Assembly: GCA_964545715.1 (NCBI GenBank)
Contig: CAZJHX010000076.1
Span: 1-50,457, forward strand
Source: CAZJHX01 sp964545715
Lineage (GTDB): Bacteria; Myxococcota_A; UBA9042; GCA-2863065
Direction: 5' to 3'
DNA length: 50,457 bases
In this document: positions 8,450 to 16,388 of the stretch, piece after piece
Numbering within the stretch: position 1 is the first letter of the stretch
How the letters are laid out: each line of letters opens with the position of its first letter
Notes under the pieces: model-generated
The model's input: the letters and a program-made list of their open reading frames with translations, nothing else
Database searches by the model: none
What the model was told of the DNA's origin: nothing
Translations under genes and position numbers: made by a program

Positions 8450-9865
8450 CTACTCGTCCAGGACCCGCAGTACGGTCATCATGCCGTGGCCCGCGTGCGG
8501 AAGAATGTGGCAGTGGGTCATCCAGAAGCCGGGGTTGTTTGCCGTGAGCTTCAGCCGCAGCCGCTGCCGGATCCCCACGTTGACGGTGTCCTCGAACGTG
8601 CGATACGCCGGCGCGACACCGTCGATGGACAGCACCTCAAACCCGTGTCCGTGCAGGTGGAACGGGTGCTCCGAAGGCGACAGGTTACGCACCTCGATGA
8701 TCACCTCGCTGTTCAGCGCGACCTCCTCCACCGTGACGTTGGGGAAGGTCTCGCCGTTCATGAGCCACTCGCCGCCCTCGTCCGAGCCGCTGAACACGTA
8801 CAGGATGTCGGTGTAGGTCGGATCCGGCGACGGCGCCGCGCCTGACCACGCGAACGCCGGCGCGGCCGGAGCCGGCGCGGGATCCTTGACCGTCACGGTA
8901 AACAGCGTCTGCGGGGTGCTCCATTTGGCCGCGCTGGGTGTCAGCGCGGGGCCACCGCGAAGCGTGTACGGCGCTGTCGTCACGTCAAAGCCCTTGTCGC
9001 CCACAAGGAACATGACGTCCGCACGATCGCTCGGCGCCAACACCAGCGAGTCAGGCGTGTCCAGTTTGGGCAGCAGCCCCTGATCCGACGCGATCTGCTT
9101 GATGCCCGGCATGCGCAGGTCCAGGTAGCCGGCGTTGCTGGTGTTGACCATGCGCACCCGCACCCAGGTGCCGCCCGTCAGCTCGATCGTGGGCTGATAC
9201 ACGCCGTTGACCAGCCAGCGCCCGATCAGCGACTCGGGACCGTGCGAGTGGTCGTGCTCGTCCTCCTCGTCCAGCTCATCGTGGCTCTTGCCGATGAACT
9301 CGTTGACCGCGTCAAAGATCAGCACCAGCTCTTCGTCCGGCTCCGGATCCGCCGGATCCTCGACAATCAGCGCGCCATAGAGCCCCAGATCGACCTGCCG
9401 CGCCGTGTTAAAGTGCGGGTGGTACCAGTACGTGCCCGTCTGGTTGAGCTTGAACTCGTACGTGAACGTGCCACCGGACGCCACCGGTTCGGTCTGCCAG
9501 GTCACGCCGTCCATGGCATACGGCACGTGCAGGCCGTGCCAGTGGATAGTCGTGGCGTCGTCCAGATCGTTCTGCAGCTCGATCTTGACCGTGTCGCCGA
9601 CCTTGGCCCGCAGCGTCGGCCCCGGCAGCTGATCGTTGTACGCGTATCCCGCGACCGTCTCGCCGTCGATGGTGTGCTCCCGCGTCGACGCCACCAGCTT
9701 CACGTGCAGCACATCCGGGTCGGGATCCAGGTCCTCGGCTTCGGCCGGCGCTGTCGGGAGCAGCGGCGCACGCACCAACTCGGCCGGCGCAGGCGGGGCC
9801 GTCGGCTTGGGATCGGAGGTGCACGCCGCCAGCAACGCAATAACGATGATCATGCGTCCCATCAT
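8450..9865 (-). CDS. Multicopper oxidase lipoprotein
   Basis: 471 aa. The lipobox ALLAAC places Cys15 at the membrane, probably on the outer membrane. Three cupredoxin domains carry the full copper ligand set: HWH at 108-110, HPH at 149-151, HPFHLHGH at 400-407 and HCHILPHAGHGM at 451-462. This gives the type 1 site (His, Cys452, His457, Met462) and the trinuclear type 2/3 cluster. Family members oxidise phenols, metals or cytochromes and reduce O2 to water. An acidic, His-rich insert (195-208: HDELDEEDEHDHSH) may bind or deliver copper. It is third in the operon, and its ATGATG start overlaps the cytochrome stop by 4 nt, so the cytochrome is a plausible electron donor. Laccase-like, metallo-oxidase or nitrite-reductase-like roles cannot be separated from sequence alone. 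Confidence 0.92.
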   Translation of the reverse strand: MMGRMIIVIALLAACTSDPKPTAPPAPAELVRAPLLPTAPAEAEDLDPDPDVLHVKLVASTREHTIDGETVAGYAYNDQLPGPTLRAKVGDTVKIELQNDLDDATTIHWHGLHVPYAMDGVTWQTEPVASGGTFTYEFKLNQTGTYWYHPHFNTARQVDLGLYGALIVEDPADPEPDEELVLIFDAVNEFIGKSHDELDEEDEHDHSHGPESLIGRWLVNGVYQPTIELTGGTWVRVRMVNTSNAGYLDLRMPGIKQIASDQGLLPKLDTPDSLVLAPSDRADVMFLVGDKGFDVTTAPYTLRGGPALTPSAAKWSTPQTLFTVTVKDPAPAPAAPAFAWSGAAPSPDPTYTDILYVFSGSDEGGEWLMNGETFPNVTVEEVALNSEVIIEVRNLSPSEHPFHLHGHGFEVLSIDGVAPAYRTFEDTVNVGIRQRLRLKLTANNPGFWMTHCHILPHAGHGMMTVLRVLDE

Positions 9866-12033
9866 CGTGTCGCCCTCGTCATCTCGATGGCCTCGTTGGG
9901 CCAGCCCCGCTCCAACGCCAGCTCGCGTGGATACGAGCGATACCAGAGCACCGCCTGCACGGTCGGGTCCTCGCACGCCACCGCAAAGGTGTGATTGCTG
10001 GTAAACGACTTCTGCGGCAGGAGCCGATTGTCGCTGGCCACATCCACCGCCAGGAAGTGCGGGACCATCTCCGCGCCGTCCGGGCCCGTGAGCACGCGCG
10101 CAAACCCAAAGCCCGGCGCTCCCGCATAGGTGTCGGCCTGCACCCGGTACGCGATGTCGCCGTCGGGCAGCGGCGTCGCAAACGTCACGACGTCCCCGTC
10201 CACCGATTCGATCATCGCCTCACCCGCATAATGCTGGACGGGCATGCCCTTCTGCTCGGCCGTAAACGTGCCGTCGCCGAAGGGGCCGTACCCCACGTAG
10301 TCGTGCCACTGTCCGGTCAACGTCACCACCCGCACGACCTGCCCGGCCTCCGCCCCCGGCCACACCGACCAGTCCGCGCCCACCGCCTGGCGCGCCAGGT
10401 AGCCGCCAAACGCCGGCACCACATCGCCGCCGGTCGCCGCTTGCGGCTCATCCCCGCAGAACGCCTGCACCGTCAGAGCCATGGACCGCATGGGCTCGCC
10501 CGTCGGCAGCGCGTGCCCGGGACCCACGTTCTTGGTCTTCACCGCGGCCGTCAGCACCCCATCCGCAACCGTCTTCTTAACAAAGAGGCCGGCCGCGAGC
10601 TGCAGCATCTGGCTGTCTTTGGCGCGCGGACCGACCCACGTGTGACTGTTCGCCGTCCCCGGCGGCCGCAGCCAGCCCGAGACGATGCCGATCGGCGCCT
10701 CCGTCAGAATCTGCTGGTCGGCCGAGTTGGTCACCTGGGGGTTGGGCGGCATGTGGCAGCTCTGGCATGGTGCGCCCGGGTTCATCGGCCCGGCCTTCCA
10801 CTCGGTGTATGTGGTGTGGATCGGCAGCTTGCCGGACGGCCACCGCTCCGTGTCTACCGACGTACCGGGCACCAGGGCCGGCTGCAGCTGCTCGTGACAG
10901 CCGCTGCACAGCTCCGCCTTGTGGAAGAGCCCCCGCTGCACGCTGCCCATGCGCACGCTGACCACGTCGGGGCCCGGCCCAAACGTCAGCGGCGCAAACA
11001 GCCCCAGGGTCGGTGAGATCGGCACCTCGGACGGACGAATGATCTTCAGCCGGCCGGCCACCCCGGGCTCCGCCTCCAGGTCGATCGACTCGGTGCCGTG
11101 ACACGCCTGGCACGTCACGCCCTCGTCATACTCCAGGCCGGTCGCCTCCAGCAGATCCCGCCCGCCGAGCTTGCCGTTGATCCCCGGCGCGTGGCAGTCC
11201 GCGCAGCCACCAAACACCTCCGCATTGTCGTCACAGGTCGCGTCGCCATCGGCGCAGCCCGGGTTCAGAGCGGGCAGCACGCCGGCACCTAGATAGCACC
11301 GCAGCGCCGGCACGCCCGTCCCCGGGGTCAGCCCCATCAGCCAGGCGCCACCGGCCTCGGTGCAGGCCTCTTCGGTCGCCAGGGCCGCCGCAGTCCCCGC
11401 ATACAGGTCCTGCACCGGCGGGTTGGAGGCCGCCGCCCGATGCGGGCTCCCGTACCACTGCTTCATCATGGTGATGTGACAGTGACCGCAGTACTCGGTC
11501 GTGGGCGCCGAGTCGGGCGTACCCACCGGGGGAAAGTCGTACTCCAGGTTGTCGCTGACATCGAAGCGCTCCAGCGAGATGACGTACTCGTCCTGCAGAA
11601 ACTCCGGCAGCACCTCCACAGCTTTGATGCGCGCCTCGGGGTGCGATGCCACCGCCGCCACCGTGCCGACGATCGTGAGGTCCAGCGTCAGCAGCGTGCG
11701 CCCTTCGTCGTCCGTGCGGTGCTCGTCAAACGGCCGGCCGCCCTGCACGACAAGCGTGTCCGGCGATGGTTCGCCGTCCAGCAGCACCTGCACCATCACG
11801 GTCAGCTCGTCGCCGATCGGCGGCTTGGGCACGTCCGGCACGTCCTCGACAGGCGGTACATCCGGGGCGTCCTCGACGTCCTCGATCAGCACCACATCCG
11901 GCACGTCGGGCTCAGGCTCGCCGGTGTCGGCAGCGATGTCCTCTGCCACATCCTCGACCGGGATCGGCTCAGGATCGGGGTCGCTGCAAGACGCCGCACA
12001 CAGCAGCACCACGGCAAACAAACGCGTCGTCAT
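9862..12033 (-). CDS. Pentaheme c-type cytochrome lipoprotein
   Basis: 723 aa. The signal peptide MTTRLFAVVLLCAASC is followed by SDPDPEP and a long Glu/Asp/Val/Pro linker to about residue 75. A beta domain resembling carboxypeptidase-regulatory folds (77-160) precedes the cytochrome part. Five CXXCH heme motifs are present: CGHCH 182-186, CADCH 277-281, CQACH 308-312, CSGCH 376-380 and CQSCH 423-427. The C-terminal 290 residues are beta-rich and heme-free. The arrangement resembles cytochrome c554-type multiheme proteins. The ATG at 12033 overlaps the TGA of the TANGO2-family gene (ATGA), and its own stop overlaps the oxidase start in the same way. It likely sits on the outer membrane and passes electrons to the oxidase; the donor or substrate is unknown. 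Confidence 0.9.
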   Translation of the reverse strand: MTTRLFAVVLLCAASCSDPDPEPIPVEDVAEDIAADTGEPEPDVPDVVLIEDVEDAPDVPPVEDVPDVPKPPIGDELTVMVQVLLDGEPSPDTLVVQGGRPFDEHRTDDEGRTLLTLDLTIVGTVAAVASHPEARIKAVEVLPEFLQDEYVISLERFDVSDNLEYDFPPVGTPDSAPTTEYCGHCHITMMKQWYGSPHRAAASNPPVQDLYAGTAAALATEEACTEAGGAWLMGLTPGTGVPALRCYLGAGVLPALNPGCADGDATCDDNAEVFGGCADCHAPGINGKLGGRDLLEATGLEYDEGVTCQACHGTESIDLEAEPGVAGRLKIIRPSEVPISPTLGLFAPLTFGPGPDVVSVRMGSVQRGLFHKAELCSGCHEQLQPALVPGTSVDTERWPSGKLPIHTTYTEWKAGPMNPGAPCQSCHMPPNPQVTNSADQQILTEAPIGIVSGWLRPPGTANSHTWVGPRAKDSQMLQLAAGLFVKKTVADGVLTAAVKTKNVGPGHALPTGEPMRSMALTVQAFCGDEPQAATGGDVVPAFGGYLARQAVGADWSVWPGAEAGQVVRVVTLTGQWHDYVGYGPFGDGTFTAEQKGMPVQHYAGEAMIESVDGDVVTFATPLPDGDIAYRVQADTYAGAPGFGFARVLTGPDGAEMVPHFLAVDVASDNRLLPQKSFTSNHTFAVACEDPTVQAVLWYRSYPRELALERGWPNEAIEMTRATR

Positions 12034-12758
12034 CGGAGCTGTCCTACCAGATGCGGCAGCCCGATCATGTCCGTCTCGCACGGCGGGCCCTCGCAGTAGC
12101 TGTATTGAGCCTGATCCTGCGCTGACCCCAGCCGCACTATGGTGGTGTGCCGCGTGCCGTAGCCGGCCTCGCTCCAGTGCACGCAAACGCCCTCAAACGA
12201 CGGCTCGTCGTGCGTCGCCATAAGCGCCTGCAGCGCCGCATCGTCGGGCGCGTCTCCCTCCATCAGCCGGGGCACGCGCTCAGCCAACAGCGCCTCACGC
12301 CCGCTCTCACCGGCGCCAAAGCTCCGCTCAGATAGCACCGCTGTGCCGGGCGGCACGTCCACCACATGCAGCGCCTCTCCATCACTCCAGATGATGTGAG
12401 CCCCCTGCCGGTCCGCGACCAGCAGGTGAAAAGCGTTGTAGTCCACGGCCGGCAGCGCAGAGATCCGCTCGGCTGCCTCCACCGCCGTCGCCGCCTCCAG
12501 CGCCCTGGTCACCAGCGCACCCCGCGACCTCAGCGCCGGGTTGGGGGGCAGGCCGTAGCGGTTGGTGATGCCGGCGAACAGGCCGCGACCGTTCAGCCCG
12601 ATCCACGTCCCGCCGGCCTCCAGGTCACGCGGCGCCAGCACACCGCCATCGCGCAGCTGAGGCGGCTCGGCCGGCCGGTCCAGCTGCTCGTCGCGATTGG
12701 CGGCGACAAGGAGCGGCACGTGGGGCCAGAGGCGTGTTGCAACAACGAGAGTACACAT
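12030..12758 (-). CDS. TANGO2/NRDE-family protein, candidate heme-handling factor
   Basis: 242 aa, the usual family length. It begins MCTLVVATRLWPHVPLLVAA, so Met removal would expose Cys2, and continues with the defining NRDE motif (ANRDEQLDRPAEPP) and GGTWIGLNGRGLFAGITNR. The fold is of the N-terminal-nucleophile hydrolase type. TANGO2-family proteins, including bacterial homologues, have been described as heme-trafficking factors that support cytochrome c maturation; other proposals exist. It has no signal peptide and acts in the cytoplasm. Being first in an ATGA-coupled operon with a pentaheme cytochrome fits a role in supplying heme to it; that link is inference. The ATG at 12758 follows a TATCAT -10 box by 10 nt; an upstream in-frame Met lies within the promoter and the divergent gene. 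Confidence 0.88.
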   Translation of the reverse strand: MCTLVVATRLWPHVPLLVAANRDEQLDRPAEPPQLRDGGVLAPRDLEAGGTWIGLNGRGLFAGITNRYGLPPNPALRSRGALVTRALEAATAVEAAERISALPAVDYNAFHLLVADRQGAHIIWSDGEALHVVDVPPGTAVLSERSFGAGESGREALLAERVPRLMEGDAPDDAALQALMATHDEPSFEGVCVHWSEAGYGTRHTTIVRLGSAQDQAQYSYCEGPPCETDMIGLPHLVGQLR

Positions 12759-12786
12759 GTCGCGGGGGATGATACACGATAAGGGC
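12759..12786. promoter_or_regulatory. Overlapping divergent promoters, 28 nt
   Basis: On the minus strand TATCAT (12774-12769, five of six consensus matches) lies 10 nt before the TANGO2-family ATG. On the plus strand GATACACGAT (12771-12780) lies 6 nt before the glycosylase GTG. The two boxes overlap, and neither transcript has room for a Shine-Dalgarno site. Confidence 0.45.
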
Positions 12787-13704
12787 GTGCCCGAACTGCC
12801 CGCCGTCACCATCTATTGTGAGCGCCTGCGCGCGTATGTCGTGGGCCGAAAGCTGGAGAAGATCCAGGTCGTCAGCCCGTCTCTGGTGCGCACATTCGAT
12901 CCGCCGTACCGCGGCTGCGTCGGCTTGGAGGTGACCAGCATCCGCCGTATCGGCAAGCGCATCGTGCTGGGCTTCGAAGACGACCTCTTCTACGTCATCC
13001 ACCTCATGATCGCGGGTCGCCTCCGCTGGAAAGCCCGCACCTTCAAGGTGCCGCGCAAACGTGGCCTCGCCGGCTTCACCTTTGAGAACGGCCTACTGCT
13101 GCTCACCGAGGCCAGCCCCAAAAAGCGCGCCTCACTGCACTGTGTGCGTGGCGAAGCGGCGCTGCAGGCCCTGGATCCCGGCGGCATCGAGGTCATGGAC
13201 TGCACCGACGAGGAGTTTCGCAAGGCGATCACGCGCGAAAACCGCACGCTGAAGCGCGGCCTGACCGACCCGCGCATCCTCTCGGGCATCGGCAACGCCT
13301 ACTCGGACGAGATCCTGCATCAGGCTCAGCTCTCGCCACTGAAGCGCACGCGACAGCTCACCGACCCGGAGATCGGCAACCTGCTGAAGTGCCTGCGCGA
13401 GACCATGACACTGTGGATCGAGCGCACGCGCGAGGAGGTCGGCGACGGCTTCCCCGATAAGGTCAGCGCCTTCAAAAAGCGCATGGCCGTGCACGGCAAG
13501 TACGGCAAGCCCTGCCCTGTCTGCAAAACCGAGGTCCAGCGGATCCGGTACGCCGCCAACGAGTGCAACTACTGCCCGACCTGCCAGACCCAGGGCCGGC
13601 TGCTCAGCGACCGCTCGCTGGCCCGCTTGCTCAAAGGAGACTGGCCCAAAACAATAGAGGAGCTGGAAGAGCTCAAGCGCAGCCGCGAACCCATCGACAA
13701 GTAA
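12787..13704 (+). CDS. Fpg/Nei-family DNA glycosylase
   Basis: 305 aa. The GTG start is fixed because this family needs Pro and Glu right after Met (PELPAV): Pro is the catalytic base-excision nucleophile and Glu the proton donor. The helix-two-turn-helix is GIGNAYSDEILHQAQLSP, and a zinc finger CPVC-X16-CPTC closes the protein (about 254-277). It would excise oxidised bases and nick the abasic site. Two canonical Fpg positions differ: the usual Glu after PELP is Ala, and the zinc-finger Arg that inserts into DNA (usual GRSTxxC) is replaced in ANECNYC. It is therefore not a standard MutM but a divergent branch of the family, and substrate range cannot be assumed. A basic, Glu-rich tail follows the zinc finger. 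Confidence 0.88.
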   Translation: MPELPAVTIYCERLRAYVVGRKLEKIQVVSPSLVRTFDPPYRGCVGLEVTSIRRIGKRIVLGFEDDLFYVIHLMIAGRLRWKARTFKVPRKRGLAGFTFENGLLLLTEASPKKRASLHCVRGEAALQALDPGGIEVMDCTDEEFRKAITRENRTLKRGLTDPRILSGIGNAYSDEILHQAQLSPLKRTRQLTDPEIGNLLKCLRETMTLWIERTREEVGDGFPDKVSAFKKRMAVHGKYGKPCPVCKTEVQRIRYAANECNYCPTCQTQGRLLSDRSLARLLKGDWPKTIEELEELKRSREPIDK

Positions 13705-13743
13705 AGACTATTTGCGATAGGCTCGATTGCTCTGGGCGAACCT

Positions 13744-15102
13744 ATGCGACGAACTCTGCTTGTGATCCTGGCTCTTGAAGCCGTCATCACCGGCCTCTGG
13801 GCCGGACCGCCGCGATCCGCTGAGCCCGCGTCAACGCTCTACGTCGACCCCGCGCCCGAGCTCGCCATCGACGTCAACCCGGCCCTGATGGTCGACCCGC
13901 CGCGCATCGTCCGCCCGGCCATGGTGGTCGACATGCGCGTGCCCCGCCGCGGCACAACCACCGATATCGCGTTTGAGCCGACCGGCCCCGCCACTGCAGG
14001 GGTCACCGACACCATCACCGTCGACCAGGCCCCCGACGGCGCTGAGGCCGCACGCATCATGGCGGGCGCCGGCCGTGCTGACGACGAGGTGCGCGCCCAC
14101 GTGGCCTCGATTCTGCGACGCCGCGTACGTGCTCGCCCCTCCAGCCCCGGGCTCAACCGCTTCTTGACCCTGGGCGCCAGCGCCACGCGCGCCAAAGAGT
14201 TTTTGACCGGCTTTGCCCACCCCTCGCGGTACGACCTGGCGCCGCAGTGGGAGTTTCTGCGCAGCACCATCGAGTACTTCGCTGGCCCGCGCAGCTCGTT
14301 CAGGCGCAAAGACACCGCGCACTCGGGCACGACGGCGGGCAACTTCATCTGGGCGCAGCGCTTCTGCCCCGACTGTCCGGACCGCCTCAAAGCCGCTATC
14401 GCCGAGCACCGACCGGCCTTTGCCGTCGTGATGTTCGGCACCAACAACGTGTCCTGGGGCGGCATGCCGGGTCTCAAGCGCGTCTTCAATCGGCGCATCG
14501 CGGCCGGCTTTGTCGATCGCTGGTGCCGCTATGTCGGCTGCCTGCAGCCCTGGGAGATCGGCGAGGTCACCTACGAGACACCCAAGCTGCGCCGCAAGCT
14601 GACCAAGTACGTCAAGGCGATCATGGCGGCCAAGCTCAAGACCTTCCGCGTCGGCTACTCGCGCCTGCTCGAGACGCTGTTGGACCGCCGAATCGTGCCG
14701 CTGCTCACGACTATCCCGCCCATGCCGCGCAAGTGGCTGGACGAGGACACCGTCTACGCCATCAACCAGGAGATCCACGCGCTCGGACGCGAGTACAAGC
14801 TGCCCGTCATCGACTACTGGTGTGCGCTGAATCCCACGGTCGAGACCGCCGACGGCACCGTACGGCTGGACTGGAGCCACCCGGTGATGACCAATCACAA
14901 GGGCATCGCGCCCGATCGCTACCATCCGCAGAGTGACCACGCGTTCGAGATTTCCGACGAAAACCTGGTTTACGGGTACAATGCACGCAACGTGGTGACC
15001 TTGCTGAGACTGATGGAGATGCGCGAATTGGGCGCAGAGGTCCGCGACAGCGAGATCAACAGCCGGCCCGCCGGACCCGCTTCAGGCGCCGCCCCTAAAT
15101 GA
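13744..15102 (+). CDS. Secreted SGNH/GDSL-like hydrolase
   Basis: 452 aa. A signal peptide (MRRTLLVILALEAVITGLWA) is followed by a Val/Asp/Pro-rich linker to about residue 135. The SGNH fold shows as a block I-like TLGASATR (Ser146), block III GTNN (232-235) and block V-like DRYHP (Asp391, His394). The serine block lacks the usual GDS, so activity on esters or acetylated glycans is likely but not certain. The ATG overlaps nothing and lies 39 nt after the glycosylase; no strong ribosome binding site is seen. Its TGA overlaps the next gene's ATG (ATGA), linking it to an esterase. A periplasmic or exported pair acting on acyl or acetyl groups is a reasonable inference. Confidence 0.7.
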   Translation: MRRTLLVILALEAVITGLWAGPPRSAEPASTLYVDPAPELAIDVNPALMVDPPRIVRPAMVVDMRVPRRGTTTDIAFEPTGPATAGVTDTITVDQAPDGAEAARIMAGAGRADDEVRAHVASILRRRVRARPSSPGLNRFLTLGASATRAKEFLTGFAHPSRYDLAPQWEFLRSTIEYFAGPRSSFRRKDTAHSGTTAGNFIWAQRFCPDCPDRLKAAIAEHRPAFAVVMFGTNNVSWGGMPGLKRVFNRRIAAGFVDRWCRYVGCLQPWEIGEVTYETPKLRRKLTKYVKAIMAAKLKTFRVGYSRLLETLLDRRIVPLLTTIPPMPRKWLDEDTVYAINQEIHALGREYKLPVIDYWCALNPTVETADGTVRLDWSHPVMTNHKGIAPDRYHPQSDHAFEISDENLVYGYNARNVVTLLRLMEMRELGAEVRDSEINSRPAGPASGAAPK

Positions 15103-15851
15103 GCAGAGTGTGGGTCGCAGCATGGACGCTGCTTCTCTTGACCCCGGCCGAGGGACAAAACCGTCGTCCGCACCGCGTCTTTGACGGATCAGACGTCCCA
15201 ACCGCCCTCACCTATCGCGTGGTCGAGACGCACGAGCTGCCGTCGGACGCGCCTATCGTCATCGCGGTGCACGGGCTGGGCGACAACGCCAACGGCTTCA
15301 GCTTCTTTGTGCGCCGGTTGCGCCTGCCGTTTCGCTTTGTCGTGCCTGATGGCCCGCATCGTTATCGCGGCAAGGGGCGGTCCTGGTACCGCATTCGTAA
15401 CCCGCGATCCGACGGCGATGTCGCGGGCTCCACCCTACGACTCGCCGAGCTTGTCCAGCACGTGTCGCAGCGCTGGCCCCGCGCACCCAAGCCGTTTCTG
15501 CTCGGATTCAGCCAGGGCGGCGTCATGGGGTACAGCATGGCCGCCACGCACCCACACCTGCTCAGCGGCGTCGTCTCCATCGCAGGGTACCTGATCCCCA
15601 AAGACCTGACCCCTGGAAAGCGCCGCTCCAAGCTGCCGATGCTGATTCTGCACGGGCGGCGGGACGCGACCGTCAAATACGAGCTGGGGCGCGAAGCCGA
15701 GGCGCGGTTCAGGGACCACGGCTACCCGGTCGAGTTCTACAGCCACAACGACGGCCATCGCGTGCCGCGCCATGTGACGTCCAAGGCCCGAGGCTGGCTC
15801 CTGCGCCAGTCCGAGCGGACCAGCGGGCGCTCCTTTATGCGCCTGAACTGA
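15099..15851 (+). CDS. Secreted alpha/beta-hydrolase esterase (phospholipase/carboxylesterase type)
   Basis: 250 aa with a short signal peptide ending near TPAEG. The core is the phospholipase/carboxylesterase family: HGLGDNANGF (oxyanion loop), GFSQGG with nucleophile Ser138, GRRDATV with Asp189, and NDGHRVP with His220, giving a complete catalytic triad. It would hydrolyse short acyl esters in the periplasm or outside. Translation is coupled to the SGNH-like gene by an ATGA overlap. Its 3' end overlaps the convergent minus-strand gene by 17 nt, so no terminator fits between them. Confidence 0.85.
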   Translation: MSRVWVAAWTLLLLTPAEGQNRRPHRVFDGSDVPTALTYRVVETHELPSDAPIVIAVHGLGDNANGFSFFVRRLRLPFRFVVPDGPHRYRGKGRSWYRIRNPRSDGDVAGSTLRLAELVQHVSQRWPRAPKPFLLGFSQGGVMGYSMAATHPHLLSGVVSIAGYLIPKDLTPGKRRSKLPMLILHGRRDATVKYELGREAEARFRDHGYPVEFYSHNDGHRVPRHVTSKARGWLLRQSERTSGRSFMRLN

Positions 15852-16347
15852 CGACCAGGCTGGCGTTCTCTACGTAGCGCGCCGTCAGCGGCGTCAGGCT
15901 CAGCCGCATCGCCTTGGCCTCTCGCGCCATCGGGTGGTCCCCAAGCTCGAGCAATACGCCGCGCCGCACTTTCTTGGCGGCGCCACTCAACTCCAGCGAC
16001 ATTCGCCGCAGGCGGCCGTCGGCATCCGCAGCGCACGCCGGACCCACCTGTGTCCATTTCGCCGTGCGTCGCGGCGGACGCGCGCGCAGGCTCAGCAGCG
16101 GCGTGTCCTCCAGCGTGGCCACCAGGCGCAGCTCGCCGTGGGCCTGCTCGGTGACGACGTCCGCCTGCACGCGGTGCCAGAAGAACAGTGGTTTGGGCTT
16201 GAGCGGGTTGCGCCGCTTGAGCAGGATGGCGAACCAGACCTCACCCGCGGAAAACGCAGCCAGCAGCAGTGCGGCCTTGGAGGGCGCGGGCCTCCACACA
16301 GTCAGACCAAACGGCTCCGTCAGGCGCGACGCTGCGGCCGCGTCCAC
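15835..16347 (-). CDS. Hypothetical protein
   Basis: 170 aa from a GTG start. I do not recognise a family. The sequence has a hydrophobic strand or helix (SKAALLLAAFSAGEVWFAILL) and later alternating charged/hydrophobic strands (HGELRLVATLEDTPLLSLRA), suggesting a small beta-rich domain. The protein-like frame continues 15 codons upstream of the GTG to a CTG at 16392 that overlaps the TGA of the OmpA-family gene (CTGA), so the true start may be a rare CTG coupled to the upstream gene. It is last in the deaminase/Yip1/OmpA cluster and overlaps the convergent esterase gene by 17 nt. Confidence 0.55.
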   Translation of the reverse strand: MDAAAASRLTEPFGLTVWRPAPSKAALLLAAFSAGEVWFAILLKRRNPLKPKPLFFWHRVQADVVTEQAHGELRLVATLEDTPLLSLRARPPRRTAKWTQVGPACAADADGRLRRMSLELSGAAKKVRRGVLLELGDHPMAREAKAMRLSLTPLTARYVENASLVVSSGA

Positions 16348-16388
16348 GGTATGGACGACCAGAAGCCCGACATCCAGCCGGCCCGAGG

